DNA from: Candidatus Thermochlorobacteriaceae bacterium
Lineage (GTDB): Bacteria; Bacteroidota; Chlorobiia; Chlorobiales; Thermochlorobacteraceae
Direction: 5' to 3'
Assembly (NCBI GenBank): GCA_029263855.1
Contig: JAJUFC010000014.1
Location: 1 to 64,000, forward strand
DNA: 64,000 nt
In this document: positions 55,256 through 62,719 of the stretch, in pieces
Position numbering within the stretch: the first letter of the stretch is position 1
How the letters are laid out: every line of letters begins with the position of its first letter
Notes under the pieces: model-generated
Told to the model about the DNA's origin: nothing
The model's input: the letters and a program-made list of their open reading frames with translations, nothing else
Databases searched by the model: none
Program-made: the position numbers and the translations under genes

Positions 55256-56722
55256 TCAATCACGACGCGCTCCCGCTCGCCTCAATTTCCAAACCGGCAT
55301 CAGTCCAATTCCAACAACCACACTAACAAATATAAGGCACATTACGACGCGCAACCCGAAAGGCTTTTCGGCGAAGATGAGTTCGTTCATGGCGACAGCG
55401 GCAACAACAATCAAAACCATGATGAAGAATCGCACCATTGGATAAGGCGTTGAGTCAATCGCTCGTCTTTTGTAATGGAAATAAAACACATTGAAGAGAT
55501 AGGCGGCAACGGTTGTCGCTGCTACAAGTTGTAGTGTTAGAGCGGTGTCATTCGGCGGAAAAGATAAGACCAGCGCAAGCAAAGCAAGGTTGATGAGCAG
55601 ACTAAACAGTGCCGCATTGAAGAGGGCTTTCGTATCGCCTGATTTCGTCAGCGCGGCTTTGCTGAACTCTGTTGGTGCGGCAATCAAATATGCTAGCAAT
55701 ACGACGGGCGCGAGCGTCGCCGATGGCAAATAGGTTTGTTTGAAGAGCGAGTAGCCGAAAACTTCTATCGTCATAAAGTCGCGCACGAAAAACGATAGCA
55801 CCAAAAAGACCGCCGCAAGTCCTGTTGTGTAAAGCGAAAAAATTTGCACAAAAAGCATCTCGTTTTCTTTCGGCGAATGCGACTCAACGCGCTGTGCAAA
55901 AAACGGCAAGAGTGCCGTGCGAAACGACACGTTCAAAATCGCCATCACCATTCCCAAGCGATAGCCTACGCTGTAAATTCCGCCAGCTTCTTTTGAGATG
56001 AATCGCGTTACCAAAACTTTATCGAGCGAATCGAGCAAGACCGCTAAAATGCCGTAGCCCAAAAGCGGATAGCCGAACCGCCAAAGTTTCTTTGCAAGGT
56101 CTTTGTTGAAATAGCGTTTGAACAGATTGGCATTTACAAGAAATGCAATACCAAAGGTGAACACAACGGCAACGACCTGCGCCAAAAACAAGTTGAAGAC
56201 ATAATTCCCTTTCGGCACAAGCCAAACCGCAACACCGATGTTGAGCGCGAGCGATGAGAGCGAAATAAATGCAAACAGCACCAGCCGATTGTCGGAGCGA
56301 ATCAGCCAGAGCAAATTAAATCCGAGCGTTTCAACAAAAAGGCTAATGGCAATCAAGACGATGGAATCGGCATAATTGGAACTGCCGATGAAGAGGAGCG
56401 AAATCGGCGTCGCAAGTGCAATCATCAACAGCGACATCACAAATGCGCTCGCCGTCTGCATCGCAAAGAGTGTAGAGACGAAGTTTTGCTTCTCGGTGTG
56501 GGTTTTGGCTTCGGCGTAAAACTTGATGATGGCGGAAGGCATGCCGTATTGAAAAATCATGAGCATCACGGCATAAAACGGAAAGAGCGCGCTGTAGACG
56601 CCAAATTCATCGGGCGGAACGACGTGCGTGTAAAACGGCACAAGCAAAAAGTTCATCGCTTTTCCGAGCGTGCTGACGGCAGTGTAGACCGTTGCGGCGG
56701 TTGAAAAGCGGCGAAGCGACAC
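55256..56722 (-). CDS. Second Wzx/MATE-type oligosaccharide flippase
   Basis: The product is a 488-residue polytopic protein with about 14 hydrophobic segments, beginning RFSTAATVYTAVSTLGKAMNFLLVPFYT as in polysaccharide-biosynthesis flippases. The middle GYGILAVLLDSLDKVLVTRF is the conserved linker region. The start is GTG at 56722, 22 bp after the queA stop. It is separate from the Wzx in the main operon and has no glycosyltransferase beside it. Confidence 0.88.
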   Translation of the reverse strand: MSLRRFSTAATVYTAVSTLGKAMNFLLVPFYTHVVPPDEFGVYSALFPFYAVMLMIFQYGMPSAIIKFYAEAKTHTEKQNFVSTLFAMQTASAFVMSLLMIALATPISLLFIGSSNYADSIVLIAISLFVETLGFNLLWLIRSDNRLVLFAFISLSSLALNIGVAVWLVPKGNYVFNLFLAQVVAVVFTFGIAFLVNANLFKRYFNKDLAKKLWRFGYPLLGYGILAVLLDSLDKVLVTRFISKEAGGIYSVGYRLGMVMAILNVSFRTALLPFFAQRVESHSPKENEMLFVQIFSLYTTGLAAVFLVLSFFVRDFMTIEVFGYSLFKQTYLPSATLAPVVLLAYLIAAPTEFSKAALTKSGDTKALFNAALFSLLINLALLALVLSFPPNDTALTLQLVAATTVAAYLFNVFYFHYKRRAIDSTPYPMVRFFIMVLIVVAAVAMNELIFAEKPFGLRVVMCLIFVSVVVGIGLMPVWKLRRAGARRD

Positions 56723-56744
56723 GTGCGAGACGTCCGAAGTAGCG

Positions 56745-57785
56745 TTAGTAAATCAACATGGCATCGCCATATGCTAAAAAGCGATAGCCGGTTTTCATGG
56801 CTTGTTTGTAAGCCTTCATCAGAGTGTCGTGTCCCGCAAAAGCGGAAACAAGTATCATCGGCGTTGTTTCAGGAAGTTGAAAATTTGTAATGAGCATATC
56901 CACGACCTTGAACTCGTAAGGCGGGTAAATGAACTTGTCCGTCCAACCTTCGCCGAATTTAATGCGTCCCTCGACAGTGGCGTGCGCTTCCAGAGCGCGA
57001 CAAACCGTTGTGCCGACGGCAACTACACGCCCCGACTTCTTTGACTTCACTTCGTTGATTTTCTGCGTCGTCGAGTAAGGCACATTCACATATTCTGAAT
57101 CCATCTTGTGCTTTGAGATGTCTTCGACTTCAATCGGACTGAAAACGCTCCGTCCAGGGTGAAGTGTGATTGAGATAATTTCAACGCCCATGCGTTTGAT
57201 TTTCGTGAGCAACTCCGTCGTGAAGTGGAGCCCTGCGGCGGGTGCAACGACTGCGCCGGGCACGCGCGCATAAACAGTTTGGTAACGCACTTTATCTTTT
57301 TCGTCAGGCTCGCGCTTGATATAGTCTGGAATTGGCATGTAGCCAATTTTTTCTACCATCTCGTAAATATCAATTTCGGGATTGAGGAAGCGAATGGTTC
57401 TGCCGCGTGATGTGGTGTTATCGACGACTTCCGCCACCAAATCTTGTGGGAAGTAAATTTTGTTTCCGACGCGAACCTTGCGCGCTGGCTCTACGAGCAC
57501 GTCCCAAAGTCCCATTTGCTTATTGAGTTCGCGAAGCAAGAAGACTTCAATTTTCGCGGAGGTCTTTTCTTTGTGCCCATAAAGCCGTGCAGGAAATACT
57601 TTCGTATCGTTGAGCACCAACACATCACCTTTTTTGAGAAACTGGGTGATGTCGGAAAACTTGTGGTCAGTAATTTCTTTTTTGCGACGGTCAATCACCA
57701 TCATCTTGCACTTGTCGCGAGGCTCTTTGGGAACTGAAGCAATCAAATTTTTGGGAAGGTTGTAGCGAAATTCCGATAATCTCAT
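56745..57785 (-). CDS. queA: S-adenosylmethionine:tRNA ribosyltransferase-isomerase
   Basis: This 346-residue enzyme transfers and rearranges the ribosyl part of SAM onto preQ1-tRNA to give epoxyqueuosine. It shows MRLSEFRYNLPKNLIASVP, GDVLVLNDTKVFPARLYG, VAPAAGLHFTTELL, TLHPGRSVFSPIEV and the C-terminal TNFQLPETTPMILVSAFAG, all typical. The ATG at 57785 is used because homologues begin MxxxxFxYxLP. A TTG two codons upstream is the alternative. Confidence 0.97.
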   Translation of the reverse strand: MRLSEFRYNLPKNLIASVPKEPRDKCKMMVIDRRKKEITDHKFSDITQFLKKGDVLVLNDTKVFPARLYGHKEKTSAKIEVFLLRELNKQMGLWDVLVEPARKVRVGNKIYFPQDLVAEVVDNTTSRGRTIRFLNPEIDIYEMVEKIGYMPIPDYIKREPDEKDKVRYQTVYARVPGAVVAPAAGLHFTTELLTKIKRMGVEIISITLHPGRSVFSPIEVEDISKHKMDSEYVNVPYSTTQKINEVKSKKSGRVVAVGTTVCRALEAHATVEGRIKFGEGWTDKFIYPPYEFKVVDMLITNFQLPETTPMILVSAFAGHDTLMKAYKQAMKTGYRFLAYGDAMLIY

Positions 57786-57913
57786 GTGCAACTGTTGCGG
57801 TGGTTAAGATTAGATTGAATGCGTTACTCGCGGCGAGAATCTGATTTACTCTTCGGCTTTAAAACAAGAACCAAACAAAAAGAACCGATTACGGCTAATC
57901 CAAAAAGGTTGCG

Positions 57914-57942
57914 AATATAAAAAGTTTTATTTTTGCCTACAA
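57914..57942 (-). promoter_or_regulatory. Candidate promoter toward queA
   Basis: On the complement, TTGTAG (57937-57942), 17 nt, TATATT (57914-57919) lies 129 nt before the queA ATG in the AT-rich divergent region. On the other strand the overlapping TATTTTTG (57928-57935) fits a TAnnTTTG element for the PorV-like gene. Both are weak calls. Confidence 0.3.
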
Positions 57943-58049
57943 ATTTTATACTAAACGCTTTACAATCATTACGGCACAAGTTATGCCTTGCCTTTGCGGC
58001 GGCTTTTCTTGTATCTTCACCTACTTTTTTATCAACTCACTTCAACTTC

Positions 58050-58940
58050 ATGCGATTTTTTCTCGGATTGCTTCTCTCTTTGAGCAGTGCAAGCCTCTTT
58101 GCACAAGAAACGGGCTTAACCTTTTTAAGAATTGGCACGACCGCACGCGAACAAGCGATGGCAAATGTCGGAACAGCATCAGCCACAGGCGCGGCGGCAA
58201 ACTATTACAACCCCGCCCGTTTGACCGACGGCGAAACATCGTCTATTCTCTTCTCACAAAATCTTTACATCTTTGACACATATAGCAGTTTCGTTGCGGC
58301 AAAGTTCAAAGGTGAAACGGCATCGTGGGGCGTTTCGCTCACATGGCTTTCTGTTCGTGATATTCCCATTCGCACCCGCGCCACCACTGAGCCTGACGGA
58401 TTGTTCGATTCGCAAAACGCCGCGTTTGCCGTCTCTTACGCCCGCTCTTTCGGAAAACAACTCTCGCTCGCGCTCACTGGAAAATTCATTTACGAAAAAC
58501 TTTTCATCGATGAAGCCAGTGGCTACGCTGCCGACCTTTCCGCCGTCTATCGCTTTGAAAAAAATCCGCTCACACTGGCGGCAACGATTCAAAATCTTGG
58601 CTCTATGAACGCCCTGCGCAATGAATCCACCGCACTACCCACCTTGTTTCGCGCAGGTGCCGCTTACCCTATTCCACTCGCTTCGCTTGGTGGCACACTC
58701 TTGCTTGAAAGCAATCTCGAGAGTGTTTTTTCGGGAAACGCGTTTGTGAATTTGGGCGGCGAATTCGAGTTTCGCAATCAGTTTTGGGTTCGATTCGGCT
58801 ATGTCTTTGGAAACGCCTCACGCTCTCTTTCAGGCGGCATCGGCATTCGCTATGCAAATTTTAACTTTGATTATGCCTTCGTTCCCTTCTCCAATGAACT
58901 CGGAACGGCAAACCTTTTAACGCTTCAAGTTTCTTACTGA
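58050..58940 (+). CDS. PorV/PorQ-like outer-membrane barrel protein
   Basis: The product has 296 residues from the ATG at 58050, which gives a signal peptide (MRFFLGLLLSLSSASLFAQ). The upstream 39-residue extension is rejected. The mature N-terminus TGLTFLRIGTTAREQAMANVGTA followed by AAANYYNPAR is the hallmark of the PorV/PorQ family of FadL-like barrels. PorV shuttles cargo to the T9SS attachment complex and PorQ has a related role; paralogues of unknown role are common. Two T9SS cargo proteins are in this window. The lipoprotein gene begins 7 bp after its stop. Confidence 0.88.
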   Translation: MRFFLGLLLSLSSASLFAQETGLTFLRIGTTAREQAMANVGTASATGAAANYYNPARLTDGETSSILFSQNLYIFDTYSSFVAAKFKGETASWGVSLTWLSVRDIPIRTRATTEPDGLFDSQNAAFAVSYARSFGKQLSLALTGKFIYEKLFIDEASGYAADLSAVYRFEKNPLTLAATIQNLGSMNALRNESTALPTLFRAGAAYPIPLASLGGTLLLESNLESVFSGNAFVNLGGEFEFRNQFWVRFGYVFGNASRSLSGGIGIRYANFNFDYAFVPFSNELGTANLLTLQVSY

Positions 58941-58947
58941 TTAAACC

Positions 58948-59526
58948 ATGAAACAAGTCGCACTTTTTTCACTTTTCTTTCTGCTTTCAGCCTGCAATCA
59001 AGAAGAATTAGAGCGATTGAAACGCGATGCCGCACAAAAACAAACCTCGCTCGATTCGCTCAAACGTGAATACGACAAGGTCAATGAATTCAAAAGCAAT
59101 GTGATTCGGGACTTCGGGGAATCGGCAAACAAACTGCAAGAACGATTAGACGAAAATCGTCGCCTCGAAGCTGAACTCGTCAATAAACAAGCCATCATCG
59201 AAGAACGTAACAAGCGCATCGACACACTTCTGAACACGATTAAACTTCGCGAAGGCGAACTTCAATCGCTTCAACGCGACCTTGCTAAACAAGAATCGTT
59301 CATCAAACAACAGGAATCTCTCATCAAACAGCAACAAGCCCAACTCAAACAAAAAGACGAGCAAAACGAATCGCTCAATCAAGCCGTTTCATCGCGCGAT
59401 GCAACTGTTCGCTCCCTCAACACTGCCATTTCACAGCGCGATGCCACCATTCAAAAACTGAACGCTCGCATCGCCGAACAAGACCAAACGATTCAATCGC
59501 TCCAAAAACAATCTTTGCAAAACTAA
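58948..59526 (+). CDS. Coiled-coil lipoprotein
   Basis: This 192-residue protein has a lipoprotein signal peptide with lipobox LLSAC (Cys16 becomes the lipidated N-terminus), then almost one continuous helix. Heptad-like Leu/Ile spacing runs to the end, with repeated glutamine-rich elements (QQESLIKQQQAQLKQ) and near-duplicates (SRDATVRSLNTA and QRDATIQKLNAR). It probably spans part of the periplasm as an oligomer. No named family was recognised. It is transcribed with the PorV/PorQ-like gene. Confidence 0.8.
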   Translation: MKQVALFSLFFLLSACNQEELERLKRDAAQKQTSLDSLKREYDKVNEFKSNVIRDFGESANKLQERLDENRRLEAELVNKQAIIEERNKRIDTLLNTIKLREGELQSLQRDLAKQESFIKQQESLIKQQQAQLKQKDEQNESLNQAVSSRDATVRSLNTAISQRDATIQKLNARIAEQDQTIQSLQKQSLQN

Positions 59527-59536
59527 TTCTTCAATA

Positions 59537-60108
59537 TCATTTTGTCTCGAACGTGATGTCTTCGTAAATCTCGTGTAGGGCGAGCCGCTCTTTAATCCCG
59601 TGAAGTTCTACTTCGTCCGTCAGACCTGCATACTCGCGCAACACCCACTCCCCCGTCTCGCGCTTGGAATAATGCTCTACCAACACGCCTTCCGACTCCA
59701 CCAACACACATTCACGAAACGATTCTATCGTCCGATACAGCCGAAACTTCTCGCCTCGGTCGTAGTTCCTTGTGCTTGCCGATAGCACCTCGACAATCAC
59801 CACAGGATTTTTCAACTCCGTTTGTGCTTCGCTCAACTCTGGCTTGCCACAATACACCGACGCGTCAGGATAAGTATAAAGCCCGCTCGGCGTCGCAATG
59901 CGCATGTCGCTACTTTTGGCTGACATGATTTTCCTTTCAGGCGTTGGCGTAGCGCGACAAATACATTCTCGACGATTTGCGCGTGTCGGAATGTGCCGCC
60001 TGCCATTGCGAAAATTTCGCCGTTGTAATACTCGTGCTTCTCTTCGCTTGTGGCTTCAAGCGCAAGGTATTCTTCAAGCGAATAAATCTTCTTTGCAACT
60101 TCGGACAT
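59537..60108 (-). pseudogene. Uma2-family (DUF820) putative endonuclease, broken by one frameshift
   Basis: Two overlapping frames on the minus strand together make one Uma2-like protein of about 190 residues. The N-terminal part starts at 60108 (MSEVAKKIYSLEEYLALE, then EHEYYNGEIFAMAGGTFRHA) and runs out of frame after GKSCQPK. The C-terminal part continues in another frame with SSDMRIATPSGLYTYPD, PVVIVEVLSAST and DRGEKFRLYRTI. The break is at a run of four A on the complement (59914-59917); five would restore the frame. The PD-(D/E)XK-like residues (D of TYPDA, E and V of IVEVLS) are intact. It may be a decayed gene, programmed slippage or a sequence error. Confidence 0.85.
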
Positions 60109-60182
60109 CGTTGTGCATTTGATTGAATTTCTTTCAAGAAACAAAAAACACTTGACGAATCAAACGAGCGAATCAAAACAAA

Positions 60183-60207
60183 AAGGCGGAGATGTTTGCT
60201 CCGCCTT
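60183..60207 (-). terminator. Rho-independent terminator of the ribonucleotide reductase gene
   Basis: The arms aaggcggag (60183-60191) and ctccgcctt (60199-60207) pair perfectly around a 7-nt loop. On the complement the stem is followed by TTTTTGTTTTG, and it lies 31 bp after the nrdJ stop. Confidence 0.9.
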
Positions 60208-60237
60208 CTTCAACTGCGTTTCGTTCATCAGCGCGTT

Positions 60238-62499
60238 TTAGAGTTCGCAGCTGCCTGCAACGCATGCGAGTTCTTTCGCGCCTTGTGTTTCATCGGATTC
60301 TTCATAGCAGACGATTTCTGCAAAGTCAATTTTAGGCAATGCGTTTGCAAGTTGCTCATACTTTTCTTTGCTGATAGCTTCGTAAGGCGCGAGCGCATAA
60401 ACATGATTGGTGCGCGGCAAGAACGATAAGCCACCGATTATTTCCCAATTTTTGTAAAGCCAATTACCGACTTCCAACCATTCGTCGTCGCTCACGCTGA
60501 CCGTAACCGATGGATTATGTTCGGTGAAATTGACTTTGACTTGTTTCCAATACTCCAACTGCTCGATTGCGGAAAGGTCGTCGCGATAGATTGCGCCGTC
60601 AGGTGCTTTTACAGGGAACTCGAGCACGTAGGTTGTGGCATCGGCATCGGTTTGTCCAACTTCGGGCTTGTATGGAAATTTTTGGTCTTTAAGCATTTTG
60701 AAGAGCGGGTCGCTTGCCGAAATTCGAATGCGGCGAATGTAATACGGCGCGTGGCGCGTGTGCATGCCCGACGCGGCATCGACGAGTTGCGACACCGTTC
60801 CCGATGGCTTCACACAAGTAATGCACGTTGAACGATTCACGCCGAATCGCTTCGCATATTCTTCGTTGACCTTGACCGCTTCGGCTTTCAAGGCACGTAG
60901 CGTTTCAGGGTTTCGGACCGCAGGCGAATCCCACTGTCCAGTGATTGAAACGCCGAGCAAGCGTTCTTCTTCGCAGTTCTTTTTCCATTCGGGCGAGAGA
61001 TAGGGGAAGTTCGTGAGCGTTGATTGATATGTGCCGAGAATGGTTGCAAGGCGAATTTTGCGGCGCAAGGTTTCAGGCGTGTCTTCGGCGCGAGCGACGA
61101 CTTCGGAAAGATTGCAGAACTGCTTTGAGCGCAAGATGATTTCGCCGCACGGATTTGTGCCGCAAGTCGCAAGGTAATTGGCAAAACTTTCGCGTCGGCG
61201 TTCAGGCAGTTGCTCCATAAGGGTTGAACGATTGAAGATGCCGCGCTCGCCGCTACCCGACTTAATGAGCGAGAGCCACTCATCGAGAAATTCCGAAACC
61301 GTAGGCTTTTCGTTGTAAATGGCAGAGTTATTTGCCATGCTTCGCTCTGGGTGTGAAACGTAGAACGCGCCGTCTTTGGCGTGGCGCATATCGACATCGT
61401 CCAAATCGGAAAGCGAAATCAAAGCACTGCGCCGCACGCCGCCCATTACAACGACTTCCCCGATTTTGCAAATAATGTCATGCACATCGAGCGTGTTGAG
61501 TCGCCGCCCTTGACGCTGCAAAATTCTTTCACGGCTGAACTCCATCAACGCGCGAAGCGGCTCTGGTCCTGACGCTCTGCCGCCCATCGTTTTCAATCGC
61601 GCCCCTTGTGGTCGAACTCTTGAATAATCAAACGCCACATCTTCGCCGTTGAACCATGTTTTCAAGCCAAAGACGAACGCATCTGCCCAACCTTCTTTGC
61701 TATCCTCGACCACATGCGTCGGCAATTTTTTTCCTGTTTGCTTTTTGATTTGCGGCAACTTGTGAATCGATTGTTGCTCGACCGAAAAGCCAACGCCCGT
61801 GCCGCACATCAGGATATACATAATCTCGCCGAAATCTTGCAAGGATTCAGGGGCGATGAACGAGCAGTTGTAAGCCGCCACATTGGTCTTGCGCGCCGCT
61901 TCGCCTGCACTCCACAAGAGCCGCATCGACGGCATGACTTCTTGCTTCAAAATCGCGTCTCGCACTTCGGCGTATTCGGCATCGGTGAGTTTCTCGCCCA
62001 AATTCTCACGCATAAAAGCAATGTAGCGGTCAACGGTTTCCACCCATGTTTCGCGCCGACCTTTTTCAGGAAGCCATCGCGAATAAGTGCGGTAGTAGAT
62101 GAGCTCTGAAAGCGGATTGCGGAAGAAGCCTTTGCTCTCGTCGGCAAGTTTTTTGACTTCAATCGGAACGGGCTTTTTTTGATTGCGAATTTTCGCACGC
62201 TCGTTTCGGTAAAGAATATAGGCTTTGGCGGTCTTCGCCCAATTTTCCTTGATGAGCACCGTCTCTACAAGGTCTTGAATCTGCTCGACCGATGGCAGTT
62301 CAGACTCAAACTTTTGCTCGAGAATTTTGACGACCTCGTCGGAAAGGTGTTGGGCGACTTCCGCGCCAAATTCGCCGGTAGCCTGCCCTGCCTTGAAAAT
62401 GGCATTCGTGATTTTGCTTTGCGCAAACGGCGCGACGCTTTTATCGCGCTTAATAACTTGAAGGAGAACAGTGGTTTTGTTTGATGCTATGGCACTCAT
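60238..62499 (-). CDS. nrdJ: Adenosylcobalamin-dependent (class II) ribonucleotide reductase, monomeric triphosphate-reductase type
   Basis: The 753-residue product makes deoxyribonucleotides using a B12-derived radical. An ATP-cone-like region (about 10-100) precedes the reductase barrel. The cysteines match the Lactobacillus leichmannii enzyme in spacing: Cys212 (NCSFIAP) and Cys462 (FCNLSE) as the active-site pair, Cys451 (NPCGEI) as the thiyl radical, 11 residues before Cys462, and a C-terminal shuttle pair Cys746/Cys751 (CVAGSCEL). No glutaredoxin or B12-synthesis gene is nearby, and no cobalamin riboswitch was seen upstream. A good terminator follows. Confidence 0.93.
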   Translation of the reverse strand: MSAIASNKTTVLLQVIKRDKSVAPFAQSKITNAIFKAGQATGEFGAEVAQHLSDEVVKILEQKFESELPSVEQIQDLVETVLIKENWAKTAKAYILYRNERAKIRNQKKPVPIEVKKLADESKGFFRNPLSELIYYRTYSRWLPEKGRRETWVETVDRYIAFMRENLGEKLTDAEYAEVRDAILKQEVMPSMRLLWSAGEAARKTNVAAYNCSFIAPESLQDFGEIMYILMCGTGVGFSVEQQSIHKLPQIKKQTGKKLPTHVVEDSKEGWADAFVFGLKTWFNGEDVAFDYSRVRPQGARLKTMGGRASGPEPLRALMEFSRERILQRQGRRLNTLDVHDIICKIGEVVVMGGVRRSALISLSDLDDVDMRHAKDGAFYVSHPERSMANNSAIYNEKPTVSEFLDEWLSLIKSGSGERGIFNRSTLMEQLPERRRESFANYLATCGTNPCGEIILRSKQFCNLSEVVARAEDTPETLRRKIRLATILGTYQSTLTNFPYLSPEWKKNCEEERLLGVSITGQWDSPAVRNPETLRALKAEAVKVNEEYAKRFGVNRSTCITCVKPSGTVSQLVDAASGMHTRHAPYYIRRIRISASDPLFKMLKDQKFPYKPEVGQTDADATTYVLEFPVKAPDGAIYRDDLSAIEQLEYWKQVKVNFTEHNPSVTVSVSDDEWLEVGNWLYKNWEIIGGLSFLPRTNHVYALAPYEAISKEKYEQLANALPKIDFAEIVCYEESDETQGAKELACVAGSCEL

Positions 62500-62653
62500 G
62501 ACTAAAATAGTTAGCGGTTGGATTGAAGACGAGAATAACGGCGGATACTACGAAATCGTTTGCAAAAAATTCGGTTGGAAATTTCCTTCGGATAACAGTA
62601 GGAATCAGCGGGCTATAATCTTCGCGTTACTTCATTACTCGTTAGTTCACTAT

Positions 62654-62706
62654 TCCGAGCACAAGCGCGCAATCCATTCCAATGTGGATTCTTCGCTTCG
62701 TTCAGA
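62654..62706. repeat. Imperfect palindrome, dispersed family member
   Basis: The left arm tccgagcacaagcgcgcaat (62654-62673, then cca) pairs imperfectly with tggattcttcgcttcgttca (62685-62704, then ga) around ttccaatg. The region just upstream has ATTACTCGTTA, also present before the 50331 element. The 220-bp gap 62500-62719 otherwise holds no gene that I can support; the frame 62471-62923 is a shadow. Confidence 0.65.
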
Positions 62707-62719
62707 ACGACACAACTTG

